Source: Sapria himalayana (Eukaryota > Streptophyta > Magnoliopsida > Malpighiales > Rafflesiaceae). Taken from it: 64,000 nt of DNA. The first letter of the stretch is position 1. Each line of letters opens with the position of its first letter. Location: contig JAREIK010003118.1 in the NCBI GenBank assembly GCA_029783825.1, positions 111,973-175,972 of the forward strand. The letters are read 5' to 3'. Below the pieces are notes generated by a model that saw only the letters and a program-made list of their open reading frames with translations, was not told the origin of the DNA and made no database searches. A program made the translations under genes and the position numbers. This document shows positions 24,813-36,721 of this stretch, in pieces.

Positions 24813-27800
24813 TCATCCTGGTGGGCTCCAACAAGCCCGCTCTTCGTCGACAAGCCTCAAGCTTCTCTTTCGGCAAAGTCTTCGTCAACATATCCGAACC
24901 ATTCTCACTGGTGTGCACTTTCGCCAAGTGCAACTGCTTTGACTCGAGAACGTCTCGAATCCAATGATACCTCACTTCAATGTGCTTGGATCTCGAATGA
25001 AATGACGAGTTCTTGGAGAGGTGAATAGCACTCTGGCTATCGCTGAATACGACATACTTTCTGTTGGCGCAAACCTAATTCCTCAAGGAATCTCTTCATC
25101 CACAAAGCCTCCTTGCAACCCTCAGTGATTGCAATGTACTCAGCTTCTGTGGTAGATAGCGCCACGCACTTTTGCAGCTTCGATTGCCAGGACACGGCTC
25201 CCCCTGCAAAAGTCATCAAGAATCCTGAAACGGACTTCCTGGAATCAATATCACCTGCCATATCTGAATCGGTATACCCAACTAACATAGTATCGCTGCC
25301 GCCAAAACATAGACACACCCTGGAAGTACCTCTCAGATATCTTAATATCCACTTTACTGCTTTCCAGTGCTCTTTCCCAGGATTGGAGAGAAACCGACTG
25401 ACTACTCCAACAGAGTGAGCAATGTCGGGCCTAGTGCAGACCATGGCATACATCAAGCTGCCAACTGCGGAGGCATAAGGAATTCGACTCATGTTCACCT
25501 TGTCTTTCTTACTTGTAGGACATTGCTCCGAATTTAGCTTGAAATGACCTGCAAGTGGAGAACAAACCGCCTTGGCCTTACTCATGTTGAACTTCTTGAG
25601 GATCTTCTCAATGTAGTCTTCCTGAGATAACCACAGCTTCCCGTTCTTCCTATCACGAGAAATCGTCCATGCCGAGTATCCTCTTCGCCGATCCCAAGTA
25701 CTTTCATGGCGAAGGACTTGCTCAACTCTCTCTTTAACATAGCAATCTTGTTAGTATCATGGCCTATGATTAACATATCGTCAACATACAAGAGGAGAAT
25801 GATGAAGTCATCATCGAAATATTTGACAAACACACAGTGATCTGACGACGTCCTGCTATACCCGTGACTCACCATAAAAGAGTCAAACTTTTTGTACCAT
25901 TGCCTTGGAGCTTGTTTGAGGCCGTACAGGCTCTTCTTCAATTTGCACACAAGGTGCTCTTTGCCCCTGACTTTAAATCCCTCGGGCTGCTCCATGTAAA
26001 TTTCTTCTTCCAGGTCTCCATGAAGAAATGCAGTCTTCACATCAAGTTGCTCGATCTCCAGGTTCAAGCGCGCTGCTAAACCAAGAGCAACTCGGATCGA
26101 GGACATTTTCACCACCGGTGAGAATATCTCTTCAAAGTCGATACCTTGCTTCTGACCAAACCCCTTCACAACCAATCGCGCCTTGTATCTTGGCTGTGAG
26201 CTAGCATTTTCGGTCTTTAATCTGTAAGTCCATCTGTTCTTGAGAGCCTTCTTACCTTGTGGTAATTTCACCAAGTCATAAGTGTGGTTCTCGTGAGAGA
26301 TTGCATCTCTTCATCCATAGCTTTCAACCACTCCTTCTTGTTATCAGCAGAGATTGCCTGTTGGTAAGTTTCTGGCTCTCCTGCATCCGTGAGCATCACA
26401 TACTCATCCTGAGTGTATCTTGTAGACGGACTGCCGGTCTCTAGTAGATCTTCTCAACTGAGGTTCAACTGGCTGCTCTTGAACCTCTTCCTCGACTTGT
26501 TCAGTCGGCTCGGAATCACCAACAGCGGGAGTTTCATCATCGGTGGTGCCATCGGTATAATCCGGCACCACTCCCCCGTGATCAGTATGCGTTGCATGTG
26601 CAGGAACTGGATCCAAATCAATTAAATCATCACTGTACCTCTCTGTCATCTCTGCCTTGTTGATGTCTTTAATGCCCTGGTCTTCTATAAACACTGCATC
26701 TCGGCTTCTAATAAGTTTATTCATCACCGGGTCATAGAACCTGTAACCAAACTCATCAAGACCATAACCGAGGAACACGCATGCTCTTGACTTCGCATCG
26801 AGCTTAGACCTCTCATCTTTCGAAATATGGACAAATGCCTTGCACCCAAAGACACGAAGATGATCATAAGAGACTTCCTTACCTGACCACATCCTGTCTG
26901 GAACCTCAAAACCCAACGGAACACATGGCGTGAGATTCAAAACATGTACTACCGTACTCAAGGCCTCACCCCAGAAGGATCTCGGTAGCTGAGAATGCGA
27001 AAGTAAACATCTTACCCTTTCCACAAGTGTCCTGTTCATCCTCTCATCTAGGTCATTCAACTGAGGAGTCTTCGGAGGTGTCTTTTGATGCAAAATACCA
27101 TGTTGTCTGCAATACTCATCAAAAGGACCACAGTACTCACCTCCATTATTTGTCCGGATGCTCTTCAGCTTTACACCAGTCTGTCTCTCTACAAGAGCAT
27201 GAAACTGCTTGAAGACATCCACCACTTGATCCTTGGACTTCAGTGTATACACCCAAGACTTCCTGGAGTGATCATCGATGAAAGTTACAAAATACGAAGC
27301 TCCACCAAGTGTTCTCGTCTTCATAGGACCACACACATCAGAGTGTACCAGATCGAGTACACCGGGCTTCCGTAAATGACAAGTTTTCTTGAAAGCAACA
27401 CGTGTTTGTTTACCTGCTAAACAGTGAACACACCGTTTTAGAAGACCCTTTTTAATACCTGAGAGAAGATTCTTCTTGGCCAACATCATCAAACCCTTCT
27501 CGCTCATGTGGCCGAGCCGGTTGTGCCAAAGCTCCACGACATCATCACCATCCACCGTATTCATCATGGAATTTGCAATCTTTGCTTGCGTCACATACAA
27601 TGAAGAACACTTTTGTCCCCTCGCCACGATCAGGGAACCTTTGGTGAGCTTCCATTTTCCATCATGAAAGGTGCTGCAAAACCCTTCGTCATCGAGCTTG
27701 CCTGTGGAGATCAAATTCATGCGGACATCGGGAATATGCTTCACACCCTTCAAAATCAAGGTGTTGCCATTGTCGGTCTCTAAGTGCACGTCTCCCTATA

Positions 27801-28801
27801 CCAATGGCCTTAGCAATACCATCGTTACCCATCCTAACACTTCCAAAGTCACCGGAAGTGTAAGATGCAAAGAAATCCATCCGCGATGTAGCATGTATCG
27901 AGGCACCACTATCGATCACCCAACTTGTCTCTTGACAGGCGAGATTGACGACATCGTCGTCATATACAATAAGAAAAGTCGTCGATGGCTGCAGCTACCT
28001 TCTCACTATTTGCATCCTCTTCGGTCTTCTTATCCTTTCCTCTGGCATTCGAATTCTCTCTTAGGAACTTTCTACAAAACCTCTTGATGTGTCCCTTTTT
28101 GCCACAATGATAACATTCGAAGTTGGCATGCTTTCCCGACTTGCTTTTACTTCGGTTTCTATTATTCGGACCCCTACTCTGACTTCTCCCCCGCTTTTCA
28201 GCAAATAGGACATCCGAATGCGAAGAAGAACCCTGTGATTTTCTTCTCATCTCTTCGTTTAGGACACCACTTTTCACCAAGTCCATAGAGCAAACGCCGT
28301 TTGTGGATGAGTTAGACAAAGACGTCCTGAACGTCTCCCACGAGTCTGGTAACGTACCGAGAAGCCACAGCCCTTGTATTTCATCATCAAACTTGATGTT
28401 CATTCCAGCCAGCTGATTGATAATTCCCTGGAATGTGTTCAAGTGGTCTGACATGGCTTTTCCATCTTGATATTTTAAGGCCATCATTTGCTTGATCAAA
28501 AATAACTTGTTGTTGCCAGGTCTTCCGTGCGTACAACTCCTCGAGTTTGTTCCACAAGGTCCGCGCATGCTTTTCTTCACTAACGTGGTTGAGCACGTTA
28601 TCATCTACCCATTGCCTGATGTAGCCGCATACCTGACGGTGACAATAGCTCCCACTCTTCATCGGTTTTACCCGATGGCTTCTCTTTGGCAAATACTGGT
28701 AAATAATAATCTTTCACATACAATGAGATCTTCTATCTTCCCCTTCCAAACATGGTAATTGGACCCGTTAAAGTAACCATCCGGCTTGTGTTACTCTCCA
28801 T
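24813..28801 (-). pseudogene. Copia gag-pol polyprotein, copy 2 (many frameshifts)
   Basis: Same layout as copy 1 and nearly identical in sequence, but I count about twelve single-base indels against copy 1: near 28,770, 28,722, 28,644, 28,519, 27,977, 27,797, 26,431, 26,296, 25,703, 25,667, 25,060 and 24,825. The longest surviving frames are 26,404-27,789 (integrase), 25,582-26,274 (RT) and 25,037-25,585 (RNase H). It keeps the integrase CVHC that copy 1 lost, and shares the RTNNGGEY change. The last indel removes the normal stop. The excess of one-base insertions could be decay or uncorrected sequencing error. Confidence 0.9.
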
Positions 28802-28832
28802 GACTTAAACAAGGCACACGGACCAAACCTCC

Positions 28833-28843
28833 CTCTGATACCA
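28833..28843 (-). promoter_or_regulatory. Primer-binding site, internal region 2
   Basis: TGGTATCAGAG three bases from LTR C, identical to the site of region 1. Confidence 0.9.
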
Positions 28844-28914
28844 ATTTGTAGGGAAAATATAAAATGAAGAAGAGAGAACACAAGAGAGAGAGAGAGAGAG
28901 ACACTAAGACCACA

Positions 28915-29153
28915 ATGAAGAAAGGCAGGAACCAAGAGCACCCAAGAAAAGAAAACCAGCAGAAATAATCATTAATAATAACATGAAGCTGAAAAATAAA
29001 AGAAAGAGACACTGGTTTCCAGAAGAAGATGATAGGCTGAGAAGTATATGCTTAGCAATGGACAAGGCTGTTGGAGTGGTGAGGGAAAAACAGGGTTACA
29101 TAGATGCGGGAAGAATTGCCGCCTCCACTGGATCAATTACCTTAGGCCTGTCG
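28915..29153 (+). pseudogene. Captured MYB46/83-like fragment in LTR C
   Basis: Same fragment with private damage. One base is missing after DDRL, which shifts the frame, and CAGAGATGC reads CATAGATGC. Here the region before LQRCGK reads AAACAGGGTTACA, closer to the expected family Ala-Gly-Leu stretch in another frame. This suggests old compensating frameshifts in the captured copy. Confidence 0.8.
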
Positions 29154-29356
29154 CCACATTCATCTAGTAGCTAGCACAATCCTCTTACACATGGTGCGTT
29201 GTATCAACACAATTGTGTGACAACTGTTGGGAAAAAACTGATGCGCTTGCGTATCTCCATGCTTCTGGAATTTGAAGAAGATGGTGTCGGGAAGATGATG
29301 AATTCGTGGCGGAGATGGCAATACAGTGCTTGGCAGAAGAGAAATACGTGAGGTTC

Positions 29357-29367
29357 AATATATATAG
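29357..29367 (-). promoter_or_regulatory. TATA-like sequence of LTR C
   Basis: CTATATATATT on the minus strand, upstream of internal region 2. It would start the transcript of the composite. Confidence 0.55.
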
Positions 29368-29600
29368 AAGCTCGAGTTCTTGGAGTCAATTCTCCAGGTC
29401 ACAACCAGCGGGTGCCAGTAATGAATTGAACAACCGATGATTTTGATATTCGCGTTTGCGTTGCGCTGCCTTGAACGAGAGAAGAGGAAAACGAACGAAA
29501 GAAAAAAAAAACTCACCGACAGCGAAGATCGTTCTTCGCTGCGTTTTTTTTTTGTTTTTTTTTTATTAGTTTGGCCGGAAGATTGGGGCCAGACCCAACA

Positions 29601-29605
29601 GTTTG
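29601..29605 (+). repeat. Copia target-site duplication, right (GTTTG)
   Basis: GTTTG directly after the LTR C tip ...CCCAACA, partner of 19,245-19,249. Confidence 0.9.
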
Positions 29606-30640
29606 ATCACCTCATCATAAACATGTCTCTTATTAATTAATTTAAATCAGTGTCTTTATCTACTGATTATAAATGAGTTTCTTAGCATCTTGTTAGAAAT
29701 GAGCGACTTATCAAGTTGTTATAAATAAGTATTTTATTAACTTATTATAAATGGGTGTCTTTTCAACTCATTTTAAACAAGCTTCTTATCAACTCATTAA
29801 AAAGGATTGTCTTACCAACTCATTATAAACAAGTATTTTATTTCTCTTTAACGACATGTCTTATAACTCATTATAGATGAGTATATTGTCAACTCATTAC
29901 AAATGAGTGCCTTATCAACTCATTGTTAAAGGATGCCATATAAACCTTTTATAAATGAGTATGTTGTCAACTCATTATAAATAAGTATCTTATCATCTAG
30001 TTATAAATGATCGTCATATCAACTCATTATAAATGAGTGTCTTATCAACTTATTAAAAATGACTATATTATAATTCACTATAAATATATATCTTATAATT
30101 CACTATAAAAGAGTGTCTTTTAACACATTATAAATAAATTTATCTGACTCATTATAAATGAGTGTCTTATCAACTTGTTATATATAGTATCTTATTAACT
30201 CGTTATAAATATGTATCTTATCAACTCTTTCTAAATGAGGGACTTATCAATTTATTGTGAATGAGTACCTTATCAACTCCTTATAAAAGAGTGTCCTGTC
30301 AACTCATTATAAAAGAATATCCAATTAACTTCATATAAATGAATATTTTATCAACACATTATAAATGAGTATTTATAAACGTATTACAAATGAGTGTATT
30401 ATGAACTAGTTAAAAATAAGTAGCTTATCAACACATTGCAAACTAGTCATAAAGGAGCGTGTTATATTCTTTTTATAAATGAATATCTTATAAACTCTTT
30501 ATAATTGAGTATATTATAACTCATTATAAATGAATGTCTTATAAATCATTATATATGAGTATTTAATAACTACTTATAAATGAGTATCTTATCAACTCCT
30601 TATAAATGAGTATCTGATCAATTCATTATAAACAAGTATC
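29606..30640 (+). repeat. Dyad minisatellite, third segment
   Basis: Continuation of the array split by the copia element, same unit and orientation, mostly the 26-bp form. It ends at AACAAGTATCATATTATTTGG, which is matched inverted near 59,578. Confidence 0.92.
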
Positions 30641-31310
30641 ATATTATTTGGTATGCTAAATACCAAATAAAACTAGTAATCTTAGTCATTATTCATGATG
30701 TGTTTTATAGAAATTAGCTTTAAAATGAATAATTTAACTAAATTATATTTTTTATGGAATATGAAGGATAATTAAAAAATTCTATGATGTTTGTTTGAGA
30801 TGGAGACTTGGATTGCTGAGAAAAATGGTAGTAAAAAGTTTTGTTAACTCGTAGTATTAATTATGTTAGAACTTTGTTATATCTCATTGAATTATAAGAT
30901 TATTTTTGCATCCATTCTTAGCTAAAATTCTATATGACTAATTATTATAATCTTCACGTGTCATAACTCTACTAGATCATTAACACAATTATTTCACTAC
31001 AAAACACATTCTTTTTGGTTGTGAAATTTTATTGGAGTCATAATCACACTAGCTTAAAATATTATTTAATAATTGTGACATTAATTTCATATTACAAAAA
31101 CCAATTACCTCATTAGTACTCAAAGTCATGACAAGCTTTGGTGCCATGACAAGCTTTGATGCCAAAATTTTTTCATTATAGAGCCAATAAATTCAAAACA
31201 AAAATTATGATGTTATTCCAAGCACCTCATCTTTTAGCTATAAAATGTTCTAGAGAATCATACTCAAGCCTCAGCCATTTCCAAGCTATTACATTTGCTC
31301 TCGAGAAAAT
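30641..31310 (+). repeat. Dispersed repeat block within the array, left copy
   Basis: AT-rich unique-looking sequence lying between two minisatellite segments and mirrored at 58,916-59,577. Its first 50 bp (TTTGGTATGCTA ... AATAAAACTAG ... ATTATTCATGA) also resemble 51,365-51,415 and, inverted, 36,830-36,890. It may be a terminal fragment of an old retroelement. No coding sequence is seen. Confidence 0.5.
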
Positions 31311-34262
31311 TCCTTATCAAAGAATGTCTTAACAACTCATTATGAGAGAGTGTCTTATCAACTCATTATGAGATAGTGTATTTTCAAGTCATAATAATGA
31401 TTGTCTTATCAACTCTTTATAAATACGTAACTTACCAACTCATTATAAATGAGTGTTTTATCAACTCATTACAAAATGAGTGTATTATTAACTCATTATA
31501 AATCAGTATCGTATCAACTCTTAATAAATGTGTGTTTTATCAACGCGCTATAAATGAGTGTCTTGCCAACTCATTATAAACAAATATTTTATCAACTTGT
31601 TATAAAGAAATAGATATCAACTTGTTACAAATGAGCTTCTTCTCAAAACATTATAAATGAGTTTCTTATCAACTCATAATGAGAGAGTGTCTTATCAACT
31701 CATTATAAATTACTATCTTACCAAGTTATTATAAATGAGTGTATTATAACTTTTTATTAATAATTTTATATTACTCACTATAAATGAGCATCTTATTACT
31801 CATTATAAATGAATGAGTCATAGCTCATAATAAATGAGTGTCTTATTACTTGTTATAAATAAGTATTTATTAAAACATGATAATGAGTATCTTGTCAACT
31901 TGTTATAAATGGATATCTTATTAACTCATTATAAATAAATATCTTATCAAATCATTATGAATGAATATCTTATGAACTCATTACAAATGAGTGTCTTATC
32001 AACACATTATAAATGAGCGCCTTTCTAACTCAATATAAACTAGTATCTTATAACTAATTTTAAATAATCATCTTAGAATTACTTATAAATAAGTATCTTT
32101 TCACCTCATTATAAACAAATGTCTTACTAACTCCTTATAAATGATTTTTTTAACTTCTCATAAATGAGTATCAATTAACTCATTATAAATGAGTATCAAT
32201 TAACTCATTATAAATGAGTATCAATTAACTCATTATAAATGAGTATCAATTAACTCATTATAAATGAGTATCATATCAATTCATTATAAAGAAGTATCTT
32301 TTTTTTTCTCATGTATTATTATGAGAAAAGAAATAAGTCATTAAAATGAATGACTTATCAACTTTTTGATAAGATATTCTCTCATAAATAAGTGTCTTTT
32401 CACCTCATTATAAAAAAATATCTTATCAACTCATTATAAATGAGTATCTTATCAACTCTTAGTTAATTAGTATCTTATTAACTCTATATAAATGAATATC
32501 TTATCAACTCTCTATAAATGAGTATCTTATCAACTTATTATGAAATAATGTCTCATCAACATTTTATAAATGATTGTCTTATAAACTCTTGATAAATGAG
32601 TATCCTATCAACTCGCTATAAATGAGAATCTTATCGACTCAATATGAGAGACTACCTTTTCAACTCATTAAAATTATTTGTCTTATCAACTTATTATAAA
32701 TATTTATCTTATTAAGTCATTATAACTGAGTGTGTTATCAATACTTTATAAATAAATATCAAAACAACACATTATTAATGAATATCTTATTATCTCCTTG
32801 TAATATTGTGTCTTATTAACTTATTATAATGAGTATATTATTAACTCATTATAAATGAGGGTCTTATCAACTCATTATAAATGAGGGTCTTATCAACTCA
32901 TTATAAATGAGTATCTAATCAACTCATTATAAATGAGTGTTTTATCAACTCATTATAATTTAATTACAATTCAAATCTTTATAAATGTGTATCTTATCAA
33001 TACATTTTAAATGAAATATCTTAAAACTCATAAACAAGTGTATTAATAGCTTGTTATATATAATTGTCTTAACAACTCATTATAAATGAGTGTCTTAGCA
33101 ACTCATTATAAATGATAATATTATCAACTTGTTATATAATGCGTATCTTATTAACTTAATATAAACATATGTCCTATCAATTCTATATAAATGAGTATCA
33201 TATATAATCATTATAAAAATTATCTTATTAACTCATTACAATTGAGTGTATTATTAACTAGTTATAAAAGAATGCCTTATCAATTAGTTATAAATGAGTC
33301 TCTTTTCAACTCGTTATAAATGAATATCTTATTAAATAATTATGAGGGAGTATCTTATCAACTCATTATGAATAATTTTATTATAAATTCATTATAAATG
33401 AATACGATATCAATTCTTTTATAAATAAGTATCATATCAACTTCCATTAAATGAGTATTTTATCAACTCATTATAAATGAATATCTTATCAACTCATTAT
33501 AAATTAGTATTTTATCAACTCATTATGAATGAGTATCTTATCAACTCATTATAAATTAATATTTTATCAGCTCTTTATAAATGAATGTTTTATCAACTCT
33601 TTAGAAAAGAGTATTATCGACTCATTATAAATAACTGTCATATTGACTCTTTATAAGTGAGAATCATGTCAACTCATTATAAAAGAGTATCATATCAACT
33701 TATTTTATATGAATATTTATCAAGTTATTGTAAATAAGTGTGTTGTCAACTTTTTATAAATGACCATCTTATCAACTCTTTACAAAAGAGTAACCAATCA
33801 GCTGGATAAATGAGTATTTATCATCTCATTTAAATGATTGTCTTGTAATTTATATCATATCAATTCATTATAATTGATTGTTTTATCAAGCTATTACATA
33901 AATAAGTGTCTTATCAATTCTTTATAAATAATTAATTTATCAATTTGTTACACGTGAGTGTCACATCAATTTGATAAAAGGGTGTCTTATCAACTCATTA
34001 TAAAGGAGTTTCTTATAACCCATTGTAAACTAATATCTTGTCAACTCATTATAAATGAGTGTCTTATAAACTCATTATAAATGAGTATCCTATCAAAAAA
34101 TTAAAACAAACATCTTATTAATACATTATAAATGTCCATCTTCTTATTATAAATAAGCATGCTATAAACTCATTATAAATTACTATCTTATCAACTAGTT
34201 ATAAATGAGTGTATTATCAACTCATTATAAATAAGTGTTTTGCCAACTTATAAATTGGTATC
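31311..34262 (+). repeat. Dyad minisatellite, fourth segment
   Basis: Same unit. It corresponds to 53,189-57,920 in the right arm, where the array is 1.6 times longer. Distinctive shared variants, such as the poly-T stretch with CTCATGTATTATTATGAGAAAAG near 32,300 (mirror near 56,460), show common descent of the two arrays. Confidence 0.93.
32164..32275 (+). repeat. Recent 25-bp expansion, left arm only
   Basis: Four to five identical units with linker GTATCAATTA. The mirrored site in the right arm (about 56,515-56,555) has only one or two such units. Confidence 0.85.
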
Positions 34263-35919
34263 TTATTATTGTGACTTGGTAATGATTCTAAAATTTTTGG
34301 ATTTAGCAAATTCTCAAAAGTCAATTGGGCAAGGTTCTCTCATCCAACCATTCCCACATGTATATAGGTTGTACATCTGGTAAAGTAGATTTTTATTCCA
34401 ATATCAGTCACATAGGGATTGTATAGCTAATTAACCAATTATTAGTTGGTTATTGCTATAGTTGAGATGATGAGATTAAGTTTTTAATAAGATTCTTAGA
34501 TTTTAGGGATATTCAACACCATTATTCATGATAGCTTATATAAATAGTTTAAATATTTATGTGTTTGGTTAAAAAAACAAGGTTAGACTCTTATAAAAAT
34601 GGTTTGCTAGTAATATACAAGATTATTATCAATAATTATTGGGTCATTCCTAATGATATTCTCCTCGTAGCTATCCCCATGGTATAATATCAAAAAAATG
34701 ACAAACCTTCTTTGCTCAAAAATTATTTAAAAGTTGATACCTTTTTTGTAATCATTTACAAGCTGAAATATATATATATTCTTTCATCTTTGTATGCATC
34801 ATACTTGCATTATTAGTATATACATTCCCTCAAATCTCACTGTTATGAGTCATATAATAAAAAATAAATTATAAGATTATTACCACCTTACCTATCATCA
34901 TCTAACACGATGACACATGACTCTCACATTAAAGATGAAACTTTTAGGATAATATTTTATAAAATTTATACATAATTTTAGGGTCAATTCTTCTAAGATA
35001 TGCACAATAGATTAGCTTAGAAAATTATTCATGCATTCGACTTCTTAAGTACCATACTCATATGATTAAACTTAACTCAACATTGAGTTTTGATATAAAA
35101 GTTTGTCTTGTGTTTCATAATCAAAAGAGCTAACACTTCTTTCCTAGTATTACACATGAGTGTTTTTTATTATGTACTTATCATGATCCACCAATAAAGC
35201 ATGCAAGAACTGACTAATAATAAAATTCTAATTCTAGTTTTACATAAATATCACTTTTATTAATAACCAAACTACAATAAAATCCAAATATTAAAATTTA
35301 TTAATCAAGTATCTATCACGCAAAATCAAATGTACCAATTATAGACTTCAAATTAGTATGACATTCAGGAAGAGTTCAAATGAGATAATTTGAGATAAAA
35401 TTCATGGAATTGTAGATTTATAATGATAGCCCTCAAGATGTCTAGGAATCAAACCGTAAATCCAGAATACATATTAATGAACCTTGAGGTGGAGTCAAAA
35501 TTCACTTCCACTCTTAAAGTTCATTTTGTGCCTTGTGTTGTTACTTTGCTCATTGATCTCCCATAGGCTTGGTAAAATTATGCTCCTGAACCCTATATTT
35601 TCATTTTTACTCTCACACTCTAAAATTCCATTTTGAAATTTTCATATTTTGTACTTTTATACTCAAATTACTAGTTGCAAAATTTAAGTCAAAAGTTATG
35701 ATCATTGGAATACAATAGCTTTATCTTTTCATTTCTTTAACACAAAGATGTGGCTCTATGAATGAACCATTACTTTAGTCATTTTCTTTCTTTAGATTGT
35801 TGCATCACTAGAAATAGTTGTGGTTGTATATTTAGTCTCTATAATACAAAGTCCTAGAATTGGATATAAACTATGGTTTTGGTATCTCTCTTGTATTAGA
35901 ATATTATGGTGCTTGGAAT
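34263..35919. other. Non-coding DNA, mirrored
   Basis: Collinear in inverted orientation with about 51,530-53,185. AT-rich, with no coding frame, RNA gene or element terminus recognised. It may be part of an old retroelement, because similar phrases (ACTCAAATTACTAGTTGCAA at about 35,662) recur near 58,580. Confidence 0.5.
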
Positions 35920-35927
35920 GATTCACG
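35920..35927 (+). repeat. hAT target-site duplication, left (GATTCACG)
   Basis: GATTCACG precedes the element and is repeated at 36,714-36,721. The right arm (about 51,515-51,530, inverted) has a single GATTCACG with no insertion. Confidence 0.95.
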
Positions 35928-36713
35928 TAGAGGTGTCAAACGGGCCGGGCCGGCCCGGCCCAGCACGAGGCACGGCACGGTCCGGCCGTGCCTGGGCCGG
36001 CCCGGCACGATAAAAAAACGTGCCCGGGCCCGTGCCGGGCCCGGGCGAACAAACCACGTGCCGGGCCGTGCCTTGGCACGGCACGCCGGCCCGCGTGCTT
36101 GCGTCGTGAGTCGTGAGTCGCGACTCGTGACCCAACCGGGCCCCGCCCCCGGTAAAAAGACCGCGGGTCGGGTCCAAACAGACCCGACCCGCCCCGCCCC
36201 GCCTGCCCTGCCTTGCCGTGTGCCCGTGCCCGAGCGGGCCGGCACGGCACGGCACGGCTTTGCCTTGCCCACGGGCCGTGCCGTGCCCGAGAGGGCCGGC
36301 ACGGCACGCCACGGCCTTGCCGTGCCCACGGGCCGTGCCGTGCCCGAGCGGGCCGGCACGGCACGCCACGGCCTTGCCGTGCCCACGGGCCGTGCCGTGC
36401 CCGAGCGGGCCGGCACGGCACGCCACGGCCTTGCCGTGCCCACGGGCCGTGCCGTGCCCGAGCGGGCCGGCACGGCACGCCACGGCCTTGCCGTGCCCAC
36501 GGGCCGTGCCGTGCCCGAGCGGGCCGGCACGGCACGCCACGGCCTTGCCGTGCCCGAGCGGGCCGGCACGGCACGCCACGGCCTTGCCGTGCCCGCGGGC
36601 CGTGCCGTGCCCGAATTTAAAAAACCGTGCCGTGCCCGGCACGGCACGGTAGCACGGCTGGGCACGTGAAAAACGGGTCGTGCCGTGCTGGGCCGGCCCG
36701 TTTGACACCTCTA
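35928..36713. mobile_element. Non-autonomous hAT element, 786 bp, very GC-rich
   Basis: Terminal inverted repeats begin TAGAGGTGTCAAACGGGCC and end with the inverted GTTTGACACCTCTA. The 8-bp target duplication is the hAT superfamily size. There is no transposase. Most of the interior is built from GGCACGGCACG and GCCGTGCC motifs. The open frames of 135-269 codons on both strands arise because this GC-rich repeat lacks stop codons, not from genes. The empty site in the right arm dates the insertion to after the inverted duplication. Confidence 0.95.
36231..36610 (+). repeat. 57-bp tandem repeat inside the hAT element
   Basis: CGAGCGGGCC or CGAGAGGGCC starts at 36,231, 36,288, 36,345, 36,402, 36,459 and 36,516 (period 57), then at 36,555 after a shortened 39-bp unit. 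The copies are nearly identical. Confidence 0.93.
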
Positions 36714-36721
36714 GATTCACG
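36714..36721 (+). repeat. hAT target-site duplication, right (GATTCACG)
   Basis: Partner of 35,920-35,927, followed by ACTTTG as in the empty site of the right arm. Confidence 0.95.

Larger units (their letters stand above)
19250..29600 (-). mobile_element. Tandem Ty1/copia retrotransposon: three LTRs, two internal regions
   Basis: The order is LTR (19,250-20,002), internal (20,003-24,043), LTR (24,044-24,797), internal (24,798-28,846), LTR (28,847-29,600), all on the minus strand. One 5-bp target duplication flanks the whole unit. Each internal region has its own primer-binding site and polypurine tract. LTRs are 753-754 bp with TG...CA ends and differ by roughly 1-1.5%. The gag-protease-integrase-RT-RNase H order identifies Ty1/copia. 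The element lies in the minisatellite of the left arm only. The simplest origin is unequal recombination between LTRs of two allelic or sister copies. Confidence 0.95.
28847..29600 (-). repeat. Copia LTR C (5' LTR of the composite)
   Basis: This outermost upstream LTR in the element's direction would drive transcription leftwards. It carries private changes: one base lost in the MYB part near 29,040, and CCAGACCC at the U3 tip. TATA-like sequence is at 29,357-29,367. Confidence 0.93.

Noticed and set aside
35860..36720. Long overlapping open frames of 135-269 codons on both strands
   Set aside because: They lie in a GC-rich 57-bp tandem repeat of a hAT miniature element, which lacks stop codons in most frames. 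The predicted proteins are only repeats of short Arg/Pro/Gly/Ala-rich units.
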